A DNA stretch of 28,585 nucleotides from JBOFCO01 sp051646105 (GTDB taxonomy: Bacteria > Pseudomonadota > Alphaproteobacteria > Rhodobacterales > Rhodobacteraceae). Each line of letters opens with the position of its first letter. Position 1 is the first letter of the stretch. Below, piece after piece: positions 8,312 through 15,691 of the stretch. The stretch spans positions 1-28,585 of the forward strand of contig JBOFCO010000039.1 in the NCBI GenBank assembly GCA_051646105.1, in the 5' to 3' direction. Position numbers and translations under genes: made by a program. The notes under the pieces were generated by a model. The model was not told where the DNA came from. It did no database searches and worked only from the letters and a program-made list of their open reading frames with translations.

Positions 8312-9003
8312 CGCGGCGGCAGCTCTGACAGGACTGCCCGCGCAGCGGCAGCCGGATCGGCGGCCTGCCAGATCGGGCGACCGACTACGATATGATCCGC
8401 CCCGGCGGCAATGGCGGCGGCAGGTGTTTCCACACGTTTCTGGTCACCCATGGCGCTGCCCGCGGGTCGTACCCCCGGCGTCACGATCAGCCTGCCGGCG
8501 GCTTCCGGCAGCGCGCGGATCAGCGCAGCTTCCTGCGGGCTGGCAATGACGCCGTCGGCACCCGCCTCGAACGCGCGTGCGGCGCGTTCCACCACCAGAT
8601 CGGGGATCGCGCCGGGGCGGATCAGCGCTGCATCCAGATCGGCGCGGTCGAGAGAGGTCAGCACGGTGACGGCAAGAATTTTAGTTCGGCTTCCCGCCGC
8701 GCCCTGCATTGCCGCACGCACCACATGCGGATCGCCATGCACCGTCAGGAAGTCGAGATCGAACCGGGCCAGCCCGCGCACGGCGGCCTCTACCGTCGCG
8801 CCGATATCGAACAGCTTCATGTCAAGGAAAACGCGCTTGCCATGGTCCTGCTTCAATTCGTTTGCCAGCGCCAGCCCGCCGCCGGTCAGCATCCCCAGCC
8901 CGATCTTGTAAAAGCCGACGGTATCGCCCAGCGCCTGCGCCAGTTTCAGCGCGGACAGGGCATCCGGCAGGTCGATTGCAACGATCAGACGGTCATCAGA
9001 CAT
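8308..9003 (-). CDS. pyrF: Orotidine 5'-phosphate decarboxylase
   Basis: Last step of UMP synthesis: decarboxylates OMP. The (beta/alpha)8 protein starts DDRLIVAIDLPDALSALKLA and carries the catalytic block FLDMKLFDIGATVEAAVRGL (Asp-Lys-x-x-Asp arrangement DMKLFDI), then DFLTVHGD, GVIASPQE and the phosphate-binding end TPGVRP and DHIVVGRPIW. 231 residues is normal for bacterial PyrF. The ATG at 9003 has GGAG 8 bases upstream; an ATG at 9015 would leave almost no spacing to its own GGAG. It stands alone, divergent from the ROK kinase. Confidence 0.93.
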   Translation of the reverse strand: MSDDRLIVAIDLPDALSALKLAQALGDTVGFYKIGLGMLTGGGLALANELKQDHGKRVFLDMKLFDIGATVEAAVRGLARFDLDFLTVHGDPHVVRAAMQGAAGSRTKILAVTVLTSLDRADLDAALIRPGAIPDLVVERAARAFEAGADGVIASPQEAALIRALPEAAGRLIVTPGVRPAGSAMGDQKRVETPAAAIAAGADHIVVGRPIWQAADPAAAARAVLSELPPR

Positions 9004-9105
9004 GGCAAACTCCATTCTCCGGTGCCCTGTTGCGGTGCAAGTGCAGGGCTGTCAAGCCGGACCCGCGCCTGCTATTCAGAACAGGGAAGGCATCAGGGGG
9101 CCAAC

Positions 9106-10002
9106 GTGCTGGTTCTGTTTGACATTGGCGGGACGCAGATCAGGGCGGCGCGTGCCCATGCGCCCGGGCAGGCGGAGACTGTCGGTACATGGCCCACGCC
9201 CGCTGACGATCTTCCCGCACTCACAGAAATCATGCGACAGGCGGTTGCGCAGGCTGGTTCCACCCGGGGCGTTGCCGTTTCCATCGCCGGGGTTGTCGAT
9301 CCCGACAGCGGGCGGATCAGGGTGGCAAATATCCCCGCGCTGGACGGCCGCGTGGTGGCGACAGAATTGCAACGGGCGCTGGGCTTGCCTGTCGCGATTG
9401 CCAATGATGCCGATTGCTTCGCCCTGGCAGAGGCCGGGACGGGCGCGGGGGCCGGGCACCGGATCGTGTTCGGGGTGATCCTCGGCACCGGGGTCGGTGG
9501 CGGGCTGGTGGTGGATGGCCGCATCCATCGCGGCGCAGGTGGCTATGCCGGCGAGTGGGGGCACGGTCCGATCCTGCGCGGGCGTACCGACCTGCCCGAT
9601 GTGCCCTGCGGTTGCGGGCTGGGGCGCTGTCTTGATCCTTTGGGGAGTGCGCGGGGTCTGGAACGGATTCACGCCTATCTTCATGGAGCAGAGGCATCGA
9701 GCGAGGCAATCGTGACGGGCTGGCAGGCTGGCGATACGGCGGCGGGTGAAACGGTCGCGCGGTGGCGCGATACGGTTGGCGATACGCTGGCCATGGTGCT
9801 GAACGTTGTTGGCGCCTCAGTGGCGCCGGTGGGTGGCGGTTTGGCCAATTCACCCGCGCTGATTGCGGAACTCGACCGCGTCGTGCGGGCCGGACTGCTG
9901 CGGCGGACGGATGCACCGCTGGTGGTTCCCGCCCGGCATCGCGTCAATCCGGGTCTGATCGGCGCGGGGCTTCTGGGCTTTGCCGAACTGGGTGCCCCTT
10001 GA
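9106..10002 (+). CDS. ROK-family sugar kinase, probably N-acetylglucosamine kinase-like
   Basis: ATP-dependent sugar kinase, 298 residues. The N-terminal ATP site LVLFDIGGTQIRAAR, the catalytic Asp in AIANDADCFALAEA (D101), and LGTGVGGGLVVDG are classic ROK blocks. The zinc site is present as H153 (EWGH) and C168, C170 and C175 in CGCGLGRC; the family form is CxCGxxGC, so one Gly is replaced by Arg. Zinc-binding ROK kinases phosphorylate glucose, fructose, N-acetylglucosamine or N-acetylmannosamine, and which applies here is open. The GTG start at 9106 has AGGGGG five bases upstream. The stop overlaps the cutC start, suggesting a two-gene operon. Confidence 0.85.
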   Translation: MLVLFDIGGTQIRAARAHAPGQAETVGTWPTPADDLPALTEIMRQAVAQAGSTRGVAVSIAGVVDPDSGRIRVANIPALDGRVVATELQRALGLPVAIANDADCFALAEAGTGAGAGHRIVFGVILGTGVGGGLVVDGRIHRGAGGYAGEWGHGPILRGRTDLPDVPCGCGLGRCLDPLGSARGLERIHAYLHGAEASSEAIVTGWQAGDTAAGETVARWRDTVGDTLAMVLNVVGASVAPVGGGLANSPALIAELDRVVRAGLLRRTDAPLVVPARHRVNPGLIGAGLLGFAELGAP

Positions 10003-10724
10003 CCGCCCGGGTATTGGAGGTTTGCGTGGACAGCCCCGTCGGAATGGCGACAGCGGTTGCGGGCGGTGCAGACCGGTTAGAGCTGTGTACGGCCCTTGCG
10101 CTGGGTGGGCTGACCCCATCATCGGGGCTGATGTCTTTGGCAGCCAGGCTTCCTGTTCCGGTCTTTGCACTGATCCGACCGCGCGCGGGCGGTTTTCAGT
10201 ATGACGATGCAGAGATCGCCGTCATCTGCGCTGATATCGCCGCCGCGCGGGAGGCCGGGCTTGCCGGTGTGGTAATCGGCGCCAGTTTGGCGGACGGGCG
10301 GCTGGATGTGCCCGCCCTGCGCAGGATGAAGGCTGCCGCGCAAGGCATGCCGATGACCCTGCACCGGGTTTTCGATCTGGTGCCTGATTGGCGCGCGGCG
10401 CTGGAAACTGCAATTGATCTGGGTTTTTCCCGTATCCTGAGTTCGGGCGGGGAAGTGAATGCCGTGACAGGTCGGGGGCAGCTTGCACAGATGGCGCTGG
10501 CAGCGAAGGGTCGTATCGGCATCCTGCCCGGATCGGGGATCACCGCCGAAAACCTGCCACTGTTGAGAGAGGCGCTTCCACTGCGGGAAATCCACGCCTC
10601 CTGCTCTGTGCCGTCAGCATTCGGCGCTGGCGAGGCGCGGCTTGGTTTTGCCGGGCCGGGTCTTCGGCAAACCAGTGCCGAAGCGGTTCGCGCCCTGAAA
10701 GCGGCGCTTCTGCGCGACGCGTAA
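9999..10724 (+). CDS. cutC: CutC family protein
   Basis: TIM-barrel protein historically linked to copper homeostasis; the biochemical function is unsettled. Signatures are LEVCVDSPVGMATAVAGGAD (with RLELC following), GGLTPSSGL, PVFALIRPRAGGFQYDDAE, PMTLHRVFDLV, ILSSGGEVNAVTG, and GRIGILPGSGITAENLPLL. 241 residues. The start is TTG at 9999, overlapping the kinase stop (TTGA); there is no clear independent Shine-Dalgarno, fitting re-initiation by ribosomes finishing the kinase. Family members often sit near amino-sugar or sugar kinases, so a metabolic rather than copper role is possible here (inference). It converges on the small gene at 10727. Confidence 0.9.
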   Translation: MTARVLEVCVDSPVGMATAVAGGADRLELCTALALGGLTPSSGLMSLAARLPVPVFALIRPRAGGFQYDDAEIAVICADIAAAREAGLAGVVIGASLADGRLDVPALRRMKAAAQGMPMTLHRVFDLVPDWRAALETAIDLGFSRILSSGGEVNAVTGRGQLAQMALAAKGRIGILPGSGITAENLPLLREALPLREIHASCSVPSAFGAGEARLGFAGPGLRQTSAEAVRALKAALLRDA

Positions 10725-10726
10725 CC

Positions 10727-10921
10727 TTAGTGCGCTCCGTGCAGGCGGGCGGCGAATACCAATTCGCGCTGCACCCGTTCGAACGGCCAGCCGACATGAC
10801 CGACCACGCCGATACGCACACGACGCGCGGTGCCGTCGCCCATGTGCATGTCGATGTCGCCTTCGTAGCGGTGCGAATTCTTGTTGAACGAAATACCGGA
10901 AACCTGAGCAGCCATGACCAT
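10727..10921 (-). CDS. Small hypothetical protein divergent from clpB
   Basis: 64 residues from an ATG at 10921 with GGAG eight bases upstream. The sequence is rich in charged and His residues (SFNKNSHRYEGDIDMHMGDG, TARRVRIGVVGHVGWPFERV), with no signal peptide, membrane helix or cysteine pair. The good ribosome site and full use of the space between cutC and clpB support a real gene. I do not recognise the family. It shares a 227-base divergent upstream region with clpB. Confidence 0.65.
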   Translation of the reverse strand: MVMAAQVSGISFNKNSHRYEGDIDMHMGDGTARRVRIGVVGHVGWPFERVQRELVFAARLHGAH

Positions 10922-11043
10922 GATATTCTCCGAACCTGTGGTGCGTTCATGATGAATCACTACAACCCCAACGTGAACAAACCGCTAACATCGTAAACAC
11001 GGCGAACGCCGCGCAATTCCGGCGGACAGAGTTGCCGCAGGTG

Positions 11044-11072
11044 CTTGAAATTATGGGTCGAACCGCCCAATT
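11044..11072 (+). promoter_or_regulatory. Putative RpoH (sigma-32) promoter of clpB
   Basis: CTTGAA at 11044-11049 and CCCAATT at 11066-11072 resemble the alphaproteobacterial heat-shock promoter pattern (CTTG, about 17-18 bases, CYTATNT). They lie about 77 bases ahead of the clpB start. clpB is a standard RpoH target, which makes the match more credible. The rest of 10922-11148 shows no other clear element. Confidence 0.5.
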
Positions 11073-11148
11073 CAGGGGCAAGACCCGGCGTGGTCGTGCC
11101 GCAGCGGCGGGCGACCGGGGACCGGGGGCTAGCAAAAGGAGAATGCCG

Positions 11149-13764
11149 ATGAACCTGGAAAAGTTCACGGAACGGTCGCGCGGATTCCTTCAGGCCGCCC
11201 AGACTATCGCGATGCGGGAAAACCACCAACGCGTGTTACCCGACCACCTGCTGAAAGCGCTGCTGGATGATGATCAGGGGCTTGCTGCCAACCTGATCCG
11301 CCGGGCGGGCGGTGAACCCGTACGTGTGCAGGAATTTGTCGATGCAAGCATTGCCCGCCTGCCGAAGGTGACGGGCGATGCCGGGCAGACCTATATCGAC
11401 CCGTCGCTTGTCCGCGTGCTGGATGAGGCCGAAGCCGTCGCCAAGAAAGCGGGCGACAGCTTTGTGCCGGTCGAACGGCTGCTGACCGCGCTGGCGCTGG
11501 TGAAAACCCGCGCGAAAGAGGCGCTGGATGCCGGTGCAGTCACAGCACAGGGGCTGAATGCTGCGATCAACGATATCCGCAAGGGACGCACCGCCGATTC
11601 TGCTTCGGCCGAAGAAGGCTATGACGCGCTGAAGAAATATGCCCGCGACCTGACAGAGGCCGCCGAGCAGGGAAAGATCGACCCGATCATCGGTCGCGAC
11701 GATGAAATCCGCCGTGCCATGCAGGTGCTTTCCCGCCGCACCAAGAACAACCCGGTTTTGATCGGGGAACCCGGCGTGGGCAAGACCGCGATTGCCGAAG
11801 GTCTGGCCCTGCGCATCGTCGACGGCGACGTGCCCGAAAGCCTGAAAAACAAGCGCCTGATGGCGCTGGACATGGGTGCGCTGATCGCCGGCGCGAAATA
11901 CCGGGGCGAGTTCGAGGAGCGGCTGAAGGCAATCCTGTCGGAAATCGAATCCGCCGCAGGTGAAATCATCCTGTTCATTGACGAGATGCACACGCTGGTC
12001 GGCGCGGGCAAATCCGAGGGCGCGATGGATGCGGCCAACCTGATCAAGCCCGCCCTTGCGCGGGGGGAACTGCATTGCGTCGGCGCAACCACGCTGGATG
12101 AATACCGCAAACATGTGGAAAAGGATGCGGCACTGGCCCGCCGGTTCCAGCCGGTGATGGTCAGCGAGCCGACGGTCGAGGACACGATCAGCATCCTGCG
12201 CGGCATCAAGGAAAAATACGAACTGCACCACGGCGTGCGGATTTCGGATTCTGCCCTTGTCGCCGCCGCCACCCTGTCGCATCGTTACATCACCGACCGC
12301 TTTCTGCCTGACAAGGCCATCGACCTGATGGATGAGGCGGCGTCGCGCCTGCGTATGGAGGTCGACAGCAAGCCCGAGGAGCTGGACGCGCTGGATCGCC
12401 AGATCCTGCAAATGCAGATCGAGGCAGAGGCGCTGAAGAAAGAGGATGACGCGGCATCGAAGGACCGGCTGGAACGGCTGGAGAAGGAGCTTTCCAACAT
12501 TCAGGAACGCGCGTCCGAGATGACCGCGAAATGGCAGGCGGAACGCGACAAGTTGGAATCAGCCCGTGGGCTCAAGGAAAAGCTGGACCGCGCCCGTGCA
12601 GAACTGGATCAGGCCAAGCGCGAAGGCAACCTCGCCCGCGCGGGGGAGCTTTCCTATGGCGTGATCCCCGGTCTGGAAAAGCAGCTTGCCGAAAACGAAG
12701 GTCGGGACGAGGCGTTGATGGTTGGTGAAACCGTGCGCCCCGAACAGATCGCCGAGGTGGTGGAACGCTGGACCGGCATTCCCACCACCAAGATGCTGGA
12801 AGGTGAGCGTGAAAAGCTGCTGAAAATGGAAGAGGAGCTTGGCAATCGCGTGATTGGCCAGCGGCAGGCGGTTGTTGCCGTGTCGAATGCGGTGCGTCGG
12901 GCGCGGGCGGGCCTGAATGATGAAAACCGTCCGCTGGGGTCGTTCCTGTTCCTTGGCCCGACCGGCGTTGGCAAGACGGAACTGACCAAAGCGCTGGCCG
13001 AATACCTGTTCGATGACGACTCTGCGATGGTCCGCATCGACATGTCCGAGTTCATGGAAAAGCACGCTGTCGCCCGCCTCATCGGCGCGCCCCCCGGCTA
13101 TGTCGGCTACGACGAAGGCGGGGTGCTGACCGAAGCCGTGCGGCGCAGGCCCTATCAGGTCGTACTGTTCGATGAGGTCGAAAAGGCCCACCCGGATGTG
13201 TTCAACGTGCTGTTGCAGGTGCTGGATGATGGTATGCTGACCGATGGTCAGGGCCGTACTGTCGATTTCAAGCAGACACTGATCATCCTGACATCGAATC
13301 TGGGGTCGCAGGCGCTGAGCATGTTGCCCGATGGCAGCGATAGTTCGGCGGCTCGGGCCGATGTGATGGAAGCGGTCCGGGCGCATTTCCGACCCGAATT
13401 CCTGAACCGTCTGGACGAGACGATCATCTTTGACCGTCTGACGCGGGCGAATATGGACGGCATCGTGACGATCCAGCTTCGCCGTCTGGAAAAGCGGCTG
13501 GCGGCGCGCAAGATCGCCATTTCGCTGGATGATGCGGCGCGGAAATGGCTGGCCGACGAAGGCTATGATCCTGTCTTTGGCGCGCGACCGCTGAAGCGGG
13601 TTATCCAGAACAGTCTGCAGAATCCTCTGGCCGAAATGATTCTGGCAGGGGAAATCATGGACGGCGCCACGGTGAACGTCAGCGCTGGACCGGATGGCCT
13701 GCTCGTCGGCCAGCGCGTGTCGGGGTCGCGCAAGGAACGTGCGGCGCAGGCCGTGGTGCATTGA
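11149..13764 (+). CDS. clpB: ATP-dependent chaperone ClpB
   Basis: Hsp100 disaggregase that works with DnaK to extract proteins from aggregates; cytosolic hexamer. 871 residues, full length. Order: Clp N domain (MNLEKFTERSRGFLQAAQ), first AAA+ domain with Walker A GEPGVGKTAIAEG and Walker B LFIDEMHTLVGAGK, the long coiled-coil M-domain rich in Lys/Glu (about residues 410-530), second AAA+ domain with GPTGVGKTELTKAL and VVLFDEVEKAHPDVF, and the C-terminal FGARPLKRVIQNSLQNPLAE. The ATG at 11149 has AGGAG seven bases upstream; an ATG two codons earlier is less well spaced. An RpoH-like promoter lies upstream and a terminator hairpin downstream. Confidence 0.96.
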   Translation: MNLEKFTERSRGFLQAAQTIAMRENHQRVLPDHLLKALLDDDQGLAANLIRRAGGEPVRVQEFVDASIARLPKVTGDAGQTYIDPSLVRVLDEAEAVAKKAGDSFVPVERLLTALALVKTRAKEALDAGAVTAQGLNAAINDIRKGRTADSASAEEGYDALKKYARDLTEAAEQGKIDPIIGRDDEIRRAMQVLSRRTKNNPVLIGEPGVGKTAIAEGLALRIVDGDVPESLKNKRLMALDMGALIAGAKYRGEFEERLKAILSEIESAAGEIILFIDEMHTLVGAGKSEGAMDAANLIKPALARGELHCVGATTLDEYRKHVEKDAALARRFQPVMVSEPTVEDTISILRGIKEKYELHHGVRISDSALVAAATLSHRYITDRFLPDKAIDLMDEAASRLRMEVDSKPEELDALDRQILQMQIEAEALKKEDDAASKDRLERLEKELSNIQERASEMTAKWQAERDKLESARGLKEKLDRARAELDQAKREGNLARAGELSYGVIPGLEKQLAENEGRDEALMVGETVRPEQIAEVVERWTGIPTTKMLEGEREKLLKMEEELGNRVIGQRQAVVAVSNAVRRARAGLNDENRPLGSFLFLGPTGVGKTELTKALAEYLFDDDSAMVRIDMSEFMEKHAVARLIGAPPGYVGYDEGGVLTEAVRRRPYQVVLFDEVEKAHPDVFNVLLQVLDDGMLTDGQGRTVDFKQTLIILTSNLGSQALSMLPDGSDSSAARADVMEAVRAHFRPEFLNRLDETIIFDRLTRANMDGIVTIQLRRLEKRLAARKIAISLDDAARKWLADEGYDPVFGARPLKRVIQNSLQNPLAEMILAGEIMDGATVNVSAGPDGLLVGQRVSGSRKERAAQAVVH

Positions 13765-13771
13765 CAGGTGT

Positions 13772-13799
13772 GGGCGGTCCGATAGGGCCGCCCTATTTT
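13772..13799 (+). terminator. Terminator downstream of clpB
   Basis: GGGCGG (13772-13777) pairs with CCGCCC (13788-13793) and is followed by TATTTTC. It overlaps the 3' end of the convergent trhO gene. Confidence 0.6.
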
Positions 13800-14677
13800 C
13801 CAGAAACAGCCCGGTCCATCTGCCGCTGACGTTCCCGGAACCGGGCCCGGTCGGCGTCGGTGTATTCGCCCCGGCATTGCGGACAGCAGACGCCGTTTTC
13901 AAACAGCGGGCTGGCGTGGTCTTCGTCGGTGATCGGGCGGCGGCAGGCGCGGCACAAACCGTGCGGCCCCTGCACCAGCCCGTGCCCCACGGAAACCCTT
14001 TCGTCAAAGACGAAACATTCGCCCTGCCAGGTGCTCTGTTCTGCGGGGACTTCCTCCAGATATTTCAGGATGCCGCCTTTCAGGTGGAACACTTCTTCCA
14101 CGCCCTGCTGCAACAGATAGCCAGTGGCCTTTTCGCAGCGGATGCCCCCTGTGCAGAACATGGCGATGCGCTTGTTGTGGAAGCGCTGGGCATTGTCCTG
14201 CCACCACTGCGGAAAGGCGCGGAAGCTGCGCGTGCCGGGATCGACCGCGCCCCTGAAGGTGCCGATGGCAACCTCGTAATCATTTCGCGTGTCGATCACC
14301 ACAACATCCGGCTGGCTGGTCAGCGCATCCCAGTCGGTCGGCGCAACGTAGCGGCCCACGCTGCGGGTCGGGTCGATGTCGGGCTGGCCCATCGTCACGA
14401 TTTCGCGTTTCAGCCGCACCTTCATCCGGCGAAAGGGCATGGCGCTGGCCGCGCTTTCCTTCCATTCCAGCGCGCCACAGCCGGGCATGGCGCGGATATG
14501 CGACAGAACCGCATCGATCCCGGTGCGGGTCCCGGCAATGGTGCCGTTGATCCCCTCGCCCGCCAGCAGCAGCGTTCCCTTGACACCGGCCTGTTCCGCG
14601 CAGGCCAGAAGCGGCCCCTGCAACGCTGCGGGATCGGGAAAGCGGGTAAAATGATAGAGCGCAGCGACGATTAGCAT
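13793..14677 (-). CDS. trhO: tRNA uridine-34 hydroxylase TrhO (rhodanese-domain protein, YceA family)
   Basis: Catalyses oxygen-dependent 5-hydroxylation of U34 in certain tRNAs, the first step to mo5U/cmo5U-type wobble bases. An N-terminal acylphosphatase-like region (YHFTRF, GVKGTLLLAGEGINGTIAG) leads to a rhodanese domain (VVVIDTRNDYEVAIGTFRGA) with the active loop MFCTGGIRCEKA (C175 and C181). The C-terminus has CRACRRPI and CCPQCRGEY, a probable zinc site. 294 residues, usual for this class. The ribosome site before the ATG at 14677 is weak. The gene converges on clpB. Confidence 0.92.
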   Translation of the reverse strand: MLIVAALYHFTRFPDPAALQGPLLACAEQAGVKGTLLLAGEGINGTIAGTRTGIDAVLSHIRAMPGCGALEWKESAASAMPFRRMKVRLKREIVTMGQPDIDPTRSVGRYVAPTDWDALTSQPDVVVIDTRNDYEVAIGTFRGAVDPGTRSFRAFPQWWQDNAQRFHNKRIAMFCTGGIRCEKATGYLLQQGVEEVFHLKGGILKYLEEVPAEQSTWQGECFVFDERVSVGHGLVQGPHGLCRACRRPITDEDHASPLFENGVCCPQCRGEYTDADRARFRERQRQMDRAVSGK

Positions 14678-14719
14678 GCGCCGGAGTTAGCGCGGCAGCC
14701 AGTGCGGTGCAATGGGGTG

Positions 14720-15172
14720 TCAGGACGGGTCGTCTTGTGGGGACGGGTTGTAGCCGCCCGAGATTGTCCGAAGAAGCGCGTCACGGTCAGCCTCATATGC
14801 GACTCTGAATCCGTCGGGTGCGCCGGTTTGCCTGTCATGCGATGCCCCCCAATAGGACATCTCGATCAGGACGGGCAAAAGCGCGTGACCGGCCGCCGTT
14901 GCGGTATAAATCGCCAGCCGACCGTCATCCGGTGATTTGTCTCGCGCGACAAGGCCACAGCGTTCCAGTCGTTTCAGCCGGTCGGAAAGGATGTTCGATG
15001 CGATTCCTTCTGCCGAGGCCTGAAACTCCCGGAAGGTGCGCTTCTTCACGATCAGAATGTCGCGCAGGATCAAAAGGCTCCACTGGTCGCCAAAGATTTC
15101 CAGCCCGAAGTTGATCGGGCAGTCGGATCGGCGCAGGCCGGGGGTACGCACAGGGAAACTTACTTGCTTCAT
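14720..15172 (-). CDS. HxlR-family winged-helix transcriptional regulator
   Basis: MarR-like winged-helix DNA-binding protein of the HxlR/YodB group, 150 residues. DCPINFGLEIFGDQWSLLIL, RTFREFQASAEGIASNILSD and LKRLERCGLVARDKSPDDGR are the family blocks. Cys18, just before the first conserved helix, corresponds to the cysteine used by YodB/HypR-type members to sense quinones, aldehydes or disulfide stress; sensing here is inference. The start at 15172 has no Shine-Dalgarno and lies inside an inverted repeat, suggesting a very short or absent leader. It is divergent from a small membrane protein gene, the likely target. Confidence 0.88.
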   Translation of the reverse strand: MKQVSFPVRTPGLRRSDCPINFGLEIFGDQWSLLILRDILIVKKRTFREFQASAEGIASNILSDRLKRLERCGLVARDKSPDDGRLAIYTATAAGHALLPVLIEMSYWGASHDRQTGAPDGFRVAYEADRDALLRTISGGYNPSPQDDPS

Positions 15173-15180
15173 GCAAGTAA
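15160..15180. repeat. Inverted repeat 1, probable HxlR operator at the hxlR start codon
   Basis: TTACTTGC (15160-15167), five-base spacer TTCAT, GCAAGTAA (15173-15180): a perfect 8-bp palindrome. The spacer contains the complement of the hxlR ATG (15170-15172). It also covers the -35 region proposed for the rightward gene. Confidence 0.6.
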
Positions 15181-15192
15181 ACAACCTATCAC
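15164..15192 (+). promoter_or_regulatory. Putative promoter of the membrane protein gene
   Basis: TTGCTT at 15164-15169 and TATCAC at 15187-15192 with a 17-base spacer resemble a sigma-70 promoter. The -35 is inside inverted repeat 1, and the predicted transcription start falls in inverted repeat 2, so regulator binding at either would block it. Confidence 0.45.
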
Positions 15193-15212
15193 TTTCGTTA
15201 TGCAAGCGAAAG
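15192..15212. repeat. Inverted repeat 2, probable second HxlR operator
   Basis: CTTTCGTT (15192-15199), spacer ATGCA, AGCGAAAG (15205-15212): 8-bp arms with one mismatch and the same 5-base spacing as repeat 1. Both repeats share ATGCAAG, 29 bases apart. The right arm runs into the AAAGGGG ribosome binding site of the downstream gene. Confidence 0.55.
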
Positions 15213-15220
15213 GGGATGTC

Positions 15221-15616
15221 ATGTCGGCAAAGTTCATCTTGGGAGTCCTCGCCTATGTAGTCCCGCTGTTTCCCCTAGCCTACCTTTGGCATCTCCGGCT
15301 CTTCAAGACGGCCTACGACCGGCTGGAAATCTTCCGGCCTGATGTGATCGTGCCATTCGGACTTCTTTCCATGGTGATGCAGGGCGTATTCTTTTCGTGG
15401 GTGTTCCCCAAGCTGTTTTCCGGTCCGAACTGGGTTTTGAACGGCCTTGAGTTTGCCGTCGTGTTCGGCTTGCTTGGCTGGTCTTTCATGGTGCTGCCGG
15501 TGGCGGCCAAATACCGGATGGCTTCGGTCAGCGGATTCGTAACGATTGAGACAGCATTCCTTGCCATCCAGTTCCTGGTGACCGGCCTGCTGATTGCCTT
15601 CGTTTACCGTTCCTGA
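15221..15616 (+). CDS. Small integral membrane protein, function unknown, divergent from hxlR
   Basis: 131 residues with about four membrane helices (FILGVLAYVVPLFPLAYLW; VPFGLLSMVMQGVFFSWVF; LNGLEFAVVFGLLGWSFMVL; FVTIETAFLAIQFLVTGLLI). It has no signal peptide cut and no recognisable catalytic motif. The overall look resembles DUF1761/DUF2177-type small membrane proteins, but I cannot assign it firmly. AAAGGGG five bases before the ATG at 15221 fixes the start. Position behind two HxlR-type inverted repeats suggests stress-inducible expression, perhaps for a lipophilic or electrophilic compound (inference). Confidence 0.75.
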   Translation: MSAKFILGVLAYVVPLFPLAYLWHLRLFKTAYDRLEIFRPDVIVPFGLLSMVMQGVFFSWVFPKLFSGPNWVLNGLEFAVVFGLLGWSFMVLPVAAKYRMASVSGFVTIETAFLAIQFLVTGLLIAFVYRS

Positions 15617-15637
15617 CCAAAGGGTTTGTCGTCCCGG

Positions 15638-15677
15638 TTGACCCTGTCGCCTGCTGTGCATACCCATAACAGCACAG
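15638..15677 (+). promoter_or_regulatory. Putative pncAB promoter with overlapping palindrome
   Basis: TTGACC (15638-15643) with TACCCA (15661-15666) 17 bases on gives a weak sigma-70-like promoter. TGCTGT (15652-15657) and ACAGCA (15669-15674) form a palindrome over the -10 region; CTGTGC (15654-15659) and GCACAG (15672-15677) are a second pairing register. This could be an operator; no regulator is identified. Confidence 0.35.
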
Positions 15678-15691
15678 ACCGGGAGGGCAAC

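Noticed and set aside
11032..11148. Longer N-terminus for ClpB in frame with the upstream region
   Set aside because: The AGGAG site and the family N-terminus MNLEKFTERS place the start at 11149; the extension overlaps the promoter region.
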